A DNA stretch of 17,568 nucleotides from Clostridiales bacterium (lineage in GTDB: Bacteria > Bacillota > Clostridia > Christensenellales > Aristaeellaceae). Both the position numbers and the translations under genes were made by a program. The stretch spans positions 1-17,568 of the forward strand of contig SFET01000052.1 in the NCBI GenBank assembly GCA_004557125.1. Reading direction: 5' to 3'. Of the stretch, positions 1 to 6,521 are shown one piece after another (positions within the stretch are counted from its first letter, which is position 1; each line of letters opens with the position of its first letter). The notes under the pieces are model-generated. The model ran no database searches. It was given only the letters and a program-made list of their open reading frames with translations, and was not told the origin of the DNA.

Positions 1-153
1 GCTGCCGGCGTCCATTGCGCTGCAGAGCGTCGTATAGCTCGGATCCTCCAGAAATTTCAGTACAAAGCGATGAATCAGTGTGGGGCTGGGAAGACGGGTG
101 CTCACGTCGGCGTAGTCGCCGCCCATTTCCCGATAGCATTCCTCGATGCGCAT
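1..153 (-). CDS. Hpt-domain protein, N-terminal part (runs off left edge)
   Basis: Fifty-one codons are visible, reading MRIEECYREMGGDYADV then LPSPTLIHRFVLKFLEDPSY. The start is set by AGGAGG (161-166 on the minus strand) seven bases upstream of ATG. The pattern of a short acidic opening followed by R-L-x-x-x-x-L-I-x-R-F-V-x-K-F-L-x-D-P-S matches the first helices of histidine phosphotransfer (Hpt) domain proteins of Clostridia, small carriers that pass phosphate between histidine kinases and response regulators. The phospho-accepting His (usually in an H-x-L-K-G motif some 10-20 residues further on) lies outside the window, so activity cannot be judged. The family call is from recalled sequence resemblance and is moderately sure. 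Confidence 0.7.
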   Translation of the reverse strand, partial: MRIEECYREMGGDYADVSTRLPSPTLIHRFVLKFLEDPSYTTLCSAMDAGS

Positions 154-234
154 GGCGTTTCCTCCTGTCGTTTCTGGTCCTCGTCGTATGATCGCTGTGC
201 GATTCGCACGCACATTCCGGCGCGTGAAAAGAAT

Positions 235-267
235 CTGTCATTTCAGATATATAAAGCGAAATGACAG
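235..267. promoter_or_regulatory. 33-bp perfect inverted repeat, probable operator
   Basis: CTGTCATTTC (235-244) and GAAATGACAG (258-267) are perfectly complementary arms of 10 bp separated by a 13-bp AT-rich centre. The centre contains the putative -10 of the Hpt gene promoter. No T-run follows on either strand, which argues against a terminator. The geometry fits a binding site for a dimeric repressor; the regulator is unknown. Confidence 0.5.
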
Positions 268-275
268 GGATGCAA
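248..275 (-). promoter_or_regulatory. Candidate promoter for the Hpt-domain gene
   Basis: On the minus strand TTGCAT (275-270) is separated by 16 bases from TATATA (253-248). This would start transcription near 241 and leave a leader of about 90 nt before the ATG at 153. The spacing is one base short of ideal and the -10 is not consensus, so this is a moderate call. It is supported by the inverted repeat centred on the same -10. Confidence 0.4.
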
Positions 276-326
276 ATGCAAGGCTTGCCGCCCATTCGCC
301 TGCGCGCGATGTGCAGTTATTTCCGC

Positions 327-356
327 TTGCGCGGCGTTTGTGGCCTGTGCTATAAT
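327..356 (+). promoter_or_regulatory. Strong extended -10 promoter pointing antisense to the 371-805 gene
   Basis: TTGCGC (327-332), an 18-base spacer and TATAAT (351-356) preceded by TGC, giving the extended -10 form TGCTATAAT. The same extended -10 is found in the riboswitch promoter at 13971. Transcription would start near 363 and run into the 3' end of the oppositely oriented membrane protein gene. No plus-strand gene begins nearby before 892. Confidence 0.5.
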
Positions 357-370
357 GTCACAGACGGGCA

Positions 371-805
371 TCAGGCGTCCCGCTTCTCCCCCGCCTCCCG
401 CTGCGACTGCACCATCTCGGCATAGCGCCGGGGATCCATGCTCGCCTTGTGCATGCGGAAGTAGCCCTCGCGGGTGGCATCAGTCTCCGTCATGTCCGGA
501 TGGGTGAAGATGCAGGCAGCGGCAAACGCAGCCACGAACACCACAAGCCCTGTGGGCCAGGCCAGGAAGCGCGCCATCAGCACACAGACCAGCGCCGCAA
601 TGCCCACGCCGGTGAGGTGGCTGATCCGATCCTCCCGCAGAACCGTTTCGCGCTTGTCGGCTTCGATGACGCCCAGGGAGATCAGCTTGTCCGTGTAGGG
701 CACCGTGAAGCTGTTGTAGCGCCGGATGCCGAAGTATTCGCTCGCGGCAAACAGCGCGATGATCGCGATGAAGATATCGGCGATGATTGCAATGAAAATT
801 CGCAT
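371..805 (-). CDS. Small membrane protein, unknown function
   Basis: This 144-residue protein is not a family I recognise. An N-terminal hydrophobic helix (about residues 3-22, rich in Ile and Ala) is followed by a polar stretch with charged residues (28-62). Two closely spaced hydrophobic segments follow (about 63-82 and 84-101), then a charged C-terminal tail ending R-E-A-G-E-K-R-D-A. The ATG at 805-803 is chosen because it starts the hydrophobic helix and lies about 30 bases after the predicted transcription start from the promoter at 871-843. The ribosome binding site is weak (GAAGGGA, well upstream). A much longer open frame continues upstream through the AraC gene but is a GC-rich shadow. 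The gene is probably monocistronic. Confidence 0.6.
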   Translation of the reverse strand: MRIFIAIIADIFIAIIALFAASEYFGIRRYNSFTVPYTDKLISLGVIEADKRETVLREDRISHLTGVGIAALVCVLMARFLAWPTGLVVFVAAFAAACIFTHPDMTETDATREGYFRMHKASMDPRRYAEMVQSQREAGEKRDA

Positions 806-842
806 GATACTCACCCGTTTCCCTTCGATTTCCGATAATTCT

Positions 843-871
843 ATTGTATTTGCCGCGCGGAACGATGTCAA
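843..871 (-). promoter_or_regulatory. Near-consensus sigma-70/A promoter for the 371-805 gene
   Basis: On the minus strand TTGACA (871-866) is followed by exactly 17 bases and TACAAT (848-843). This predicts a transcript start near 836 and a leader of about 30 nt. It is one of the best promoter matches in the window. It overlaps the upstream region of the divergent small gene at 892. Confidence 0.75.
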
Positions 872-891
872 GCGGCGAACGGAGGCACGCC

Positions 892-1077
892 ATGAAAAAA
901 GACGGATTCTTTGCGGAGGCGCTGCGCGCCATCGTCGCTCAGCACAAGAAGAATGTACGGGAGAAGGACCCGAATCTCTTCCTGAATCAGAAGAAGCAGC
1001 TCTGGTACGCCATGATGTACGCCGTGGACAAGGAGGAGGACGCCCGGGAGCAGGAGGAAGGCTCCGCCCGGAAGTGA
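892..1077 (+). CDS. Hypothetical 61-residue protein
   Basis: The frame starts MKKDGFFAEALRAIV and contains a basic stretch and a Leu/Gln/Trp segment (L-F-L-N-Q-K-K-Q-L-W-Y-A-M-M-Y-A-V-D), ending in an acidic Glu-rich tail. GGAGG at 881-885 sits six bases before the ATG, a good translation signal. It is predicted soluble and helical, with no membrane segment or Cys motif. The stop lies only six bases from the stop of the convergent AraC gene. I do not recognise a family. No separate plus-strand promoter is obvious, so the strong promoter at 327-356 could supply transcription. Confidence 0.6.
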   Translation: MKKDGFFAEALRAIVAQHKKNVREKDPNLFLNQKKQLWYAMMYAVDKEEDAREQEEGSARK

Positions 1078-1083
1078 CGGAGC

Positions 1084-2025
1084 TCACGTGCCGTCGTCGT
1101 CCATCTGCATGCGCAGCCTGCGATAGTGCAGGGGACTGATGTTGGTGTACTTCTTGAACACCGCGCAGAAGTAGTTGCTGGACGACCAGCCCAGATCGTA
1201 GGCGATGTCGGTGATGCTCCTGTCCGGGTCGCGCAGCAGCTCCTTGGCCTGCTCCACCTTGTGCATGGAGATGTACTGGGCCGGGGTCTGGCCCGTGACC
1301 TCGCGGAAGAGCGCCTTGAAGCGGGAGAGCGAGTAGCCCGCGTAGTCCGCCAGCTCCTTGAGCGTCATCGGCTGGGAGATGTTCTCGGCGATGTAGTCCA
1401 CCACCCGCAGGATGCGGTCGTTGGGAGCCTCGGCGGGCGCGCTGTCCACCGGCGACAGGTGCAGAAGCGTGCACAGGAAGCTGACCAGGAAGGCCGCGCC
1501 CTCGCAGCAGCTCTCCGGCGTCATCTCGTAGAAGCGGTCGAAGGCGCACTTGATCAGGGAGAAGGCGACGGGCGTCATGGCAACGTGGCGGTGCTTCAGC
1601 GTCCGCAGCGCCTCGCACAGCCGCCGGCCGTTTTCCGCATTCAGGCCGAGAAAATTTTCCTTTTCCGAAAGGTTGAACTGCAGGGCGTACAGATCGCAGG
1701 GATCGATGCCATTGCTGCCGGTGACGTGCGGCTCGTTGGGAAAGACGATCAGCGCCTCGCTGCCGGTGAATTCGAAGCTGATGGCCCTGCCGCCGCTGCA
1801 GACGGTGCACTCGCGCCGGCCCTTCACCACGCAGAAGATCTCCATGGTGTCCCGGTGGTAGTGGTAGGCCGTGGCAGGCGAGGTGTAGAGCAGCGTGCTG
1901 TGGGTGATGTTCTCCAGACCGCTGACCCCGTGCATGCTGCGGGGGATGAGCTTGTGCTCCTTCGTCCACTTGAAGGGATCGTTCAGCTCGACGGGCGAAA
2001 TTTTTGGTATGCGCTCGTGCTCCAT
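1084..2025 (-). CDS. AraC-family transcriptional regulator with cupin sensor domain
   Basis: This is a 313-residue protein. Residues about 30-115 form an AraC-type cupin ligand-binding domain, with H-Y-H-R-D-T-M-E-I-F at 55-64 and a Gly-rich turn following. Residues about 200-305 carry the two helix-turn-helix motifs of AraC/XylS proteins: M-T-L-K-E-L-A-D-Y-A-G-Y-S near 220-232 and I-T-D-I-A-Y-D-L-G-W-S-S-S-N-Y-F near 271-286, then F-K-K-Y-T-N-I-S-P-L-H-Y-R-R. The ATG at 2025 is preferred over upstream starts because GGGAGG lies just upstream and the cupin begins normally from it. Placed head to head with the aldolase/TRAP genes, it is probably their sugar-responsive activator. The ligand is unknown. 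Confidence 0.9.
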   Translation of the reverse strand: MEHERIPKISPVELNDPFKWTKEHKLIPRSMHGVSGLENITHSTLLYTSPATAYHYHRDTMEIFCVVKGRRECTVCSGGRAISFEFTGSEALIVFPNEPHVTGSNGIDPCDLYALQFNLSEKENFLGLNAENGRRLCEALRTLKHRHVAMTPVAFSLIKCAFDRFYEMTPESCCEGAAFLVSFLCTLLHLSPVDSAPAEAPNDRILRVVDYIAENISQPMTLKELADYAGYSLSRFKALFREVTGQTPAQYISMHKVEQAKELLRDPDRSITDIAYDLGWSSSNYFCAVFKKYTNISPLHYRRLRMQMDDDGT

Positions 2026-2098
2026 GGTCCTGCCTCCCTCGACAAAAAGTATAAATTCGTACTGAATACAAATTTGAATGCTATTTTCCTGTAAAATC

Positions 2099-2127
2099 AT
2101 TATATTTAAATGTAGGAGTATTTGCAA
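2099..2127 (-). promoter_or_regulatory. Promoter for the AraC-family gene
   Basis: On the minus strand TTGCAA (2127-2122), a 17-base spacer and TATAAT (2104-2099) make a clear vegetative promoter. Its predicted start near 2092 leaves a leader of about 67 nt. Because TTGCAA is self-complementary and sits beside the dapA-family upstream region, regulator binding here could affect both directions. Confidence 0.65.
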
Positions 2128-2135
2128 GAATCTAC

Positions 2136-2171
2136 GAAAAATTTTTCAGATACTTTCTGCATACTTTTTTC
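2136..2171. promoter_or_regulatory. Candidate AraC-type operator upstream of the aldolase gene
   Basis: Two features lie side by side. A perfect 12-bp palindrome GAAAAATTTTTC occupies 2136-2147. A tandem direct repeat follows: ATACTTTCTGC (2150-2160) and ATACTTTTTTC (2161-2171), with exact 11-bp period, one helical turn. AraC-family proteins often bind direct repeats, and I find no consensus plus-strand promoter here. That fits an activator-dependent promoter. Binding by the neighbouring AraC protein is inferred. Confidence 0.4.
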
Positions 2172-2199
2172 GCATTGATACAGGAGGGGGAAATTTAAC

Positions 2200-3117
2200 A
2201 TGAAGACCATCAAGAATGGCGTATGGCCGGTAATGATCACGCCCTTTACCGCCGACAACAAGATCGACTGGGACGGCGTGCAGAAGATCATCGACTGGTA
2301 CGACAAGGAGGGCGTGACCGGCATCTTCGCGGTCTGCCAGTCCAGCGAGATGTTCCACCTGTCCAAGCAGGAGCGCTTCGATCTGGCCAAATTCGTGATC
2401 GACAATACGCCCAAGCACATGGGCGTGGTGGTGTCCGGTCACGTCGCCGAGAAGGTGGAGGATCAGATCGCCGAGGCCCAGGCCATGGTGGACGCGGGCG
2501 CGGATTCCTACGTGTTCATCTCCAACCAATTCGCCCGCGAGGACGAGAGTGAGGACGTCGCCAAGAAGCGCATCGAGTACCTCGTCAACCACATCGAGGC
2601 CGATTCCTTCGGCGTGTACGAGTGCCCCCATCCCTACAAGCGCGTGCTGAGCGCGGATCTGCTCAAGTGGATCGCCGAGACCGGCAAGTTCGCCTTCCTG
2701 AAGGACACCTGCTGCGACCTTTCTCAGATCAAGGCCAAGTGCGAGGCCGTCAAGGGCACGGGCCTGAAGATCTTCAACGCCAACGCCGCCACCCTGCTGG
2801 AGAGCCTGCGCATGGGCTGCGCCGGTTACAGCGGAGTCATGGCCAACTTCCACGCGTCCCTGTACGCCTGGCTGGTGGACAACTTTGAGAAGGAGCCCGA
2901 GCGCGCAGAAAAGCTGATGGACTTCATCGGCGCAGCCTCCATGGTGGAGTGCCAGGTGTACCCCGTCAACTGCAAGTACCACATGAACCTGATGGGCGTT
3001 GACATGGACCTGATGACCCGCACCAAGGACGCCGCCCTGCTCACCGGCAGCAAGAAGCTGGAGATCGACCAGTTCTACAACATCGAGCAGCGCTACATCA
3101 AGCATTTCTTCGGCTGA
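2200..3117 (+). CDS. DapA/NanA-family aldolase or lyase (class I, Schiff-base)
   Basis: This 305-residue protein has the usual length for the dihydrodipicolinate synthase/N-acetylneuraminate lyase family of (beta/alpha)8 enzymes. These form a Schiff base between a Lys and an alpha-keto acid. The Schiff-base Lys is K168 in F-A-F-L-K-D-T, and the conserved Tyr is Y140 in G-V-Y-E-C-P. The carboxylate-binding loop, normally G-x-T/S-G-E, reads C-Q-S-S-E (46-50), so both flanking Gly residues are replaced. This points to a divergent subfamily and not to lysine biosynthesis. AGGAGG at 2182-2187 supports the start. The setting (AraC regulator, TRAP transporter, YhcH protein) suggests cleavage of a keto-deoxy sugar acid or sialic-acid-like substrate. 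The exact substrate cannot be read from sequence. Confidence 0.85.
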   Translation: MKTIKNGVWPVMITPFTADNKIDWDGVQKIIDWYDKEGVTGIFAVCQSSEMFHLSKQERFDLAKFVIDNTPKHMGVVVSGHVAEKVEDQIAEAQAMVDAGADSYVFISNQFAREDESEDVAKKRIEYLVNHIEADSFGVYECPHPYKRVLSADLLKWIAETGKFAFLKDTCCDLSQIKAKCEAVKGTGLKIFNANAATLLESLRMGCAGYSGVMANFHASLYAWLVDNFEKEPERAEKLMDFIGAASMVECQVYPVNCKYHMNLMGVDMDLMTRTKDAALLTGSKKLEIDQFYNIEQRYIKHFFG

Positions 3118-3121
3118 TCAT

Positions 3122-3139
3122 AATAGCCGCAAGGCTATT
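3122..3139 (+). other. Intercistronic stem-loop with GNRA tetraloop
   Basis: AATAGCC (3122-3128), loop GCAA (3129-3132) and GGCTATT (3133-3139) form a perfect 7-bp stem capped by a GNRA loop. It lies just after the aldolase stop and before the dctP ribosome binding site. No T-run follows, so it is more likely a processing or stability element for the downstream message than a terminator. Confidence 0.55.
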
Positions 3140-3169
3140 CAGTGATAAATATGTAAGGAGGAACCACAC

Positions 3170-4148
3170 ATGAAAAAGTTTCTTGCGATCCTGATGGCTG
3201 CAGTGATGCTGCTGGCCGTCGTCTCCGTCGGCGTTGCCGAGGAGCCCACCTATGCCAAGTCTTCCGAGTATGACGCCTCCGGCGATGCTCCCTTCACCCT
3301 CTACTTCACCTCCGTCTCCGTCACCGGCGACTCCCACACCACCGCAATGTACGCCTTCCGAGCTGGACGACCTGAAGACCGGCTCCATGATGGGCGGCAT
3401 GGACATCGCCTACATCTCCTTCCCCACCCTGTCCACCCAGGCTGGTCTGGAGTGGATGGCCATGATGAACTCCGGCTACTTCTGGGCCGACTATGAGCAC
3501 ATGACCAACACCCTGAACAACTCCGAGATCGGCGACCAGATCTTCGCTGAGATTCAGGAGAAGACCGGTCTGGTTCCCATGTGCGCAATGTACCTGGGCT
3601 CCCGCTGCATCAACACCCGCGCCAAGGAGATCAACTCCTATGCCGACATGGCCGGCGTGATGCTGCGCATGCCCGGCTCCGAAGCCTGGCAGAATCTGGG
3701 CCGCGCCCTGGGCGCCGAGCCCACCTCCATCGCCTTCTCTGAGCTCTACACCGCTCTGAGCACCGGCGCCTGCGATGGACAGGACAACCCGCTGCCCTCC
3801 GACATCTCCGCGAAGTTCTACGAGGTTGCGCCCTACATCGCCATCACCAACCACGTCGTTGACTCCATCATCCCCTGCATCAACGGCGACACCTGGAACA
3901 CCCTGACCGAGGCCCAGCAGCTGGCCGTGATCGACGCCATGGCCTATGCCAAGGAAGTCAACGACACCCTGCGCATTGAGGCCGAGGCCGAGGCCATTGC
4001 CTACCTCGAGGAGCAGGGCTGCACCATCACCTATCCCGACATCGCCGAGTTCCGCGCCAATGTCCAGCAGTACTATGCCGATCATCCGGAGCAGACCGCG
4101 AGCTGGAACATGGAGGTCTACGAGGCTGTTCAGGCTCTGGCCGAATAA
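3170..4148 (+). pseudogene. dctP: TRAP transporter solute-binding protein DctP, broken by frameshift/internal deletion
   Basis: The gene starts with a strong AAGGAGG (3155-3161) and a signal peptide (MKKFLAILMAAVMLLAVV, cleavage likely after G-V-A before E-E). It is the extracytoplasmic receptor of a TRAP transporter. Frame 1 reads to T-T-A-M-Y-A-F (63 residues, ending near 3358) and then becomes nonsense. The DctP sequence resumes in another frame as S-E-L-D-D-L-K-T-G and runs 263 residues to the TAA at 4146-4148. The C-terminal part carries family hallmarks: V-M-L-R-M-P-G with the substrate-carboxylate Arg, D-G-Q-D-N-P-L-P and I-T-N-H-V-V-D-S. Family members normally have some 25-30 residues between these two points, so the break looks like a deletion of roughly 80-90 bases that is not a multiple of three. 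It is either a true pseudogene or an assembly/sequencing error; the rest of the operon is intact. Confidence 0.8.
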
Positions 4149-4167
4149 GCTGCGCACAACGGCTGAA

Positions 4168-4202
4168 GAGATGAACCCGCATATCGGGTTCATCTCCTTT
4201 TC
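4168..4202 (+). terminator. Strong intercistronic hairpin between dctP and dctQ (attenuator-like)
   Basis: GAGATGAACCCG (4168-4179) and CGGGTTCATCTC (4185-4196) form a perfect 12-bp stem with a 5-nt loop, followed by CTTTTC. The U-tract is short, so read-through is expected. Such an element would let the receptor be made in excess over the membrane subunits, which is usual for binding-protein transporters. Confidence 0.65.
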
Positions 4203-4222
4203 AGGATAAGGAGGGGAACAGT

Positions 4223-4792
4223 TTGACAACAGGAACTCTTGTTATCATCGGCGTGTGCTTTCTCCTTGCCGCCATTCTGTTCACGGTCCCCACGATGAAG
4301 GAGCGGGGCCTCAAGTCCGCAATCGACGTCTTTTCTGAGGGCGTAACCTCGATTTCCTTCCTCGTGATTTTCGTCGTCTTTATGGCGCAGATCATCGCAC
4401 GCTACTTCTTCAAGACCTCCATTGGCTGGTCCAATGAGGTGTCCATTCTCGGCTACATGTACTGCATGTACTTCGGCACCGGCCGCGCGCTGTCCGCCGA
4501 CGAGCATGTGGTCTTTTCCCTGGTCTACGACAAGCTGCCCAACAAGGGAAAGCTCTTCTGCAAGCTGCTGTGCTACGCGGCCATGATCGTGCTGCTGGCG
4601 CTGACGGTTGTGCCCAGCTTCAAGGCGATTATGAAGACGAGCAACGTCACCGGCGTTCTGAAGATGCCCTACAAGGTCGTCTTCTTCCCCTACATGTGGC
4701 TGCTGATCGAAACCATCATCCGCTCTGCAATCTGCATCCGCGATGCGATCGTCGAGTACAAGGAAAACTCCAGGAAGGAGGCTAAGGCGTAA
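4223..4792 (+). CDS. dctQ: TRAP transporter small membrane subunit DctQ
   Basis: This 189-residue integral membrane protein is the small subunit of a TRAP (DctPQM) secondary transporter. Hydrophobic segments lie at about 5-23, 41-60, 74-88, 112-132 and 150-172. The region I-A-R-Y-F-F-K-T-S-I-G-W-S-N-E-V-S around 58-73 is the typical DctQ signature, followed by a conserved loop L-S-A-D-E-H-V-V-F. The start codon is TTG at 4223, chosen because AAGGAGG (4208-4214) is placed eight bases upstream and the next Met would remove the first membrane segment. The stop overlaps the dctM start as TAATG, indicating translational coupling. Confidence 0.88.
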   Translation: MTTGTLVIIGVCFLLAAILFTVPTMKERGLKSAIDVFSEGVTSISFLVIFVVFMAQIIARYFFKTSIGWSNEVSILGYMYCMYFGTGRALSADEHVVFSLVYDKLPNKGKLFCKLLCYAAMIVLLALTVVPSFKAIMKTSNVTGVLKMPYKVVFFPYMWLLIETIIRSAICIRDAIVEYKENSRKEAKA

Positions 4793-6081
4793 TGAATCTT
4801 ACAGCTGTCGTCATTCTGTTTGTATGCCTGGCGGTATGCTTCATTATCCGCATGCCGATCTCCTTCTCGATGCTCATCTCCTGCATCGTCTACTACCTCT
4901 GCACCATGCCCCAGGCCCTCGGCATCGTTGCGAACACCATCAACACCAAGATGTTCTCCAACTACACGATGCTGGCCGCGCCACTATTCGTCTTTATGGC
5001 GAACGTGCTCAATGAGGGCGAGGTCACCGACAAGATCTTTGCGTTCTGCAACGGTCTGCTCGGCCGCATGAAGGGCGGCACGGCTCAGGTGAACGTGTTC
5101 ATCTCCCTGGTCTTCTCCGGCATGACCGGCTCCGCCGTCGCGGACGCATCCGGCATCGGCCTGATGGAGATCGAGCAGATGAAGAAGGAGGGCTACGACG
5201 CGCCCTTCGCCTGCGCCATCACCGCAGCCTCCGCCACCATCGGCCCCATCTTCCCGCCGTCCATCCCCATGATCATCTACGGCATGCTGTCCGGCGCTTC
5301 GGTTTCCAAGCTGTTCCTGGGCGGCATGGTGCCCGGCGTGCTGCTGGCCATCCTGCTGATGATCTACTGCTTCTTCATCTCCAAGAAGCGCAACTACCCC
5401 GCAGGCGTGAAGATGTCCCTGCGCGAGTTCGGCAAGGCGACGCTGGTTGCCTTCCCCGCGCTGTTCACAGTCATCCTGCTGCTGGGCGGCATCTACACCG
5501 GCGTCTGCACCCCCACTGAGGCCGGTGCGCTGGCCTCCACCTGGGCGCTGCTGATCTCCTTCATCATCTACCGCACGCTGGGACCTAAGAAGCTGATGAC
5601 CATCATCAAGAAGACCGCCGCCAACACCGCCACCCTGGCGCTGCTGACCGGTACCTCCTTCATCTTCAGCTTCATCATCGCCCGTGAGAACGTTCCGAAC
5701 GTGATCGCGCAGTGGGTCACCGGCATCACCGACAACAAGTACCTGTTCCTGCTGGTCATCAACGTTGTCTTCCTCCTGCTGGGCTGCGTGCTGGACGTCT
5801 CCACCATTCAGTATGTGTTCGTTCCCATGGTTCTGCCGCTGGTGAACCTCTTCGGCATCGATCTGGTGCACTTCGGCGTTGTGATCTGCCTGAACATGAT
5901 GATCGGTCTGTCCACGCCGCCCTTCGGCATGGTTCTGTTCATCGTCACCGGATTGGGAAAGACAAAGATCGCAGGCGTAATACGAGAGATACTGCCAATG
6001 GTACTGATCATGATCGGTCTGCTGATGATCTGCACCTACGTGCCGCAGGTGGTCATGTTCCTGCCCAACCTGATGGGCTAA
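4792..6081 (+). CDS. dctM: TRAP transporter large permease subunit DctM
   Basis: This 429-residue protein has the standard length for the DctM subunit, which forms the sodium-coupled transport channel. Hydrophobic segments run through the whole length. Diagnostic stretches are G-M-T-G-S-A-V-A-D-A-S-G-I-G (110-123), I-G-P-I-F-P-P-S-I-P-M-I-I-Y-G (150-164), C-T-P-T-E-A-G-A and, near the end, L-S-T-P-P-F-G. The start ATG overlaps the dctQ stop by one base. With DctP and DctQ it would import an organic acid or acidic sugar; the substrate is not evident from this subunit. Confidence 0.92.
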   Translation: MNLTAVVILFVCLAVCFIIRMPISFSMLISCIVYYLCTMPQALGIVANTINTKMFSNYTMLAAPLFVFMANVLNEGEVTDKIFAFCNGLLGRMKGGTAQVNVFISLVFSGMTGSAVADASGIGLMEIEQMKKEGYDAPFACAITAASATIGPIFPPSIPMIIYGMLSGASVSKLFLGGMVPGVLLAILLMIYCFFISKKRNYPAGVKMSLREFGKATLVAFPALFTVILLLGGIYTGVCTPTEAGALASTWALLISFIIYRTLGPKKLMTIIKKTAANTATLALLTGTSFIFSFIIARENVPNVIAQWVTGITDNKYLFLLVINVVFLLLGCVLDVSTIQYVFVPMVLPLVNLFGIDLVHFGVVICLNMMIGLSTPPFGMVLFIVTGLGKTKIAGVIREILPMVLIMIGLLMICTYVPQVVMFLPNLMG

Positions 6082-6093
6082 GGTTTCCACTTC

Positions 6094-6121
6094 AGGAGCT
6101 GCAACTCCGTTTGCGGCTCCT
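6094..6121 (+). repeat. 28-bp hairpin repeat, copy 1
   Basis: AGGAGCTGCAA, a short loop and TTGCGGCTCCT make an 11-bp stem with one G-U pair. An identical copy occupies 6357-6384. Copy 1 lies 12 bases after the dctM stop. It may terminate the TRAP transcript in part, but no T-run follows it. Confidence 0.75.
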
Positions 6122-6146
6122 CAGACTGTCGAAAACCCCAAGAGAG

Positions 6147-6175
6147 TGCGAGAGGGCCGCAGCCCTCTCGCATTT
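6147..6175 (+). terminator. GC-rich hairpin after dctM, possible terminator
   Basis: TGCGAGAGGGC (6147-6157) and GCCCTCTCGCA (6162-6172) form an 11-bp perfect stem with a CGCA loop, then TTT. The stem is very stable but the U-tract has only three bases. It may reduce transcription into the hydrolase gene, or be part of the repeat cluster. Confidence 0.45.
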
Positions 6176-6179
6176 CAAT

Positions 6180-6284
6180 CGTGGTCGGCGGCATGTACGG
6201 CGACCACGGTGCTGATTTTGCCTTGCAAAATCGCTTCTTTGCAGTTTTTGCGACCGGAATTGCTTGCAATTCAAGCAAAAACTG
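6180..6284. repeat. Block of consecutive and nested inverted repeats
   Basis: Four perfect inverted repeats lie within 105 bases: CGTGGTCG/CGACCACG (6180-6187, 6201-6208), GATTTTGC/GCAAAATC (6214-6221, 6225-6232), and CAGTTTTTGC/GCAAAAACTG (6242-6251, 6275-6284) enclosing GAATTGC/GCAATTC (6257-6263, 6266-6272). No convincing coding frame crosses this block. It resembles a miniature, non-coding mobile or structured RNA element. The 6082-6521 gap holds this block, the flanking repeats and no recognised gene. Confidence 0.6.
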
Positions 6285-6295
6285 GTAGGGGTGGT

Positions 6296-6328
6296 AGTGG
6301 CGGGGGAGCTTGCTCCCCCGTCCACCAG
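6296..6328 (+). repeat. 33-bp dispersed repeat with GGGGGAGC hairpin, copy A
   Basis: The core is CGGGGGAGC, TT, GCTCCCCCG (6301-6320), a very stable hairpin, flanked by AGTGG and TCCACCAG. The whole 33 bp recurs exactly, in inverted orientation, at 15429-15461. Such perfectly kept intergenic palindromes resemble REP-like elements. Confidence 0.75.
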
Positions 6329-6355
6329 GTTGTCAAAAACCTTTTTTGACAACCT
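6327..6355. repeat. 13-bp perfect inverted repeat
   Basis: AGGTTGTCAAAAA (6327-6339) and TTTTTGACAACCT (6343-6355) are separated by three bases. On either strand the arm ends in a run of A/T, so it could act as a weak bidirectional terminator. It joins directly to the second copy of the 28-bp repeat. Confidence 0.6.
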
Positions 6356-6356
6356 G

Positions 6357-6384
6357 AGGAGCTGCAACTCCGTTTGCGGCTCCT
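6357..6384 (+). repeat. 28-bp hairpin repeat, copy 2
   Basis: The 28 bases are identical to 6094-6121. They are followed by GATTTTT, giving this copy a better terminator shape than the first. The two copies bound the structured block between dctM and the hydrolase gene. Confidence 0.75.
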
Positions 6385-6521
6385 GATTTTTACTTTGAAA
6401 ACAGCAGGGAAGCGGCGCAGATGTGCCGAATTACCTGATGCGATATTCTTTGGAAGGAAAAGATGCGCACCGGCGGGAATTGCCCGGGCGATGCGCGAAA
6501 ATGTATATGAAAGAAAAAAAC

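Noticed and set aside
371..2071. 566-codon open frame on the minus strand spanning the small membrane gene and the AraC gene
   Set aside because: Its N-terminal two thirds are an out-of-frame reading of the AraC gene, with low-complexity Arg/His/Gln-rich content; only 371-805 has its own promoter and a protein-like composition.
2200..3117. Assignment as lysine-pathway dapA
   Set aside because: The loop motif is C-Q-S-S-E rather than G-T-T-G-E, and the neighbours are sugar-uptake genes, not lysine genes.
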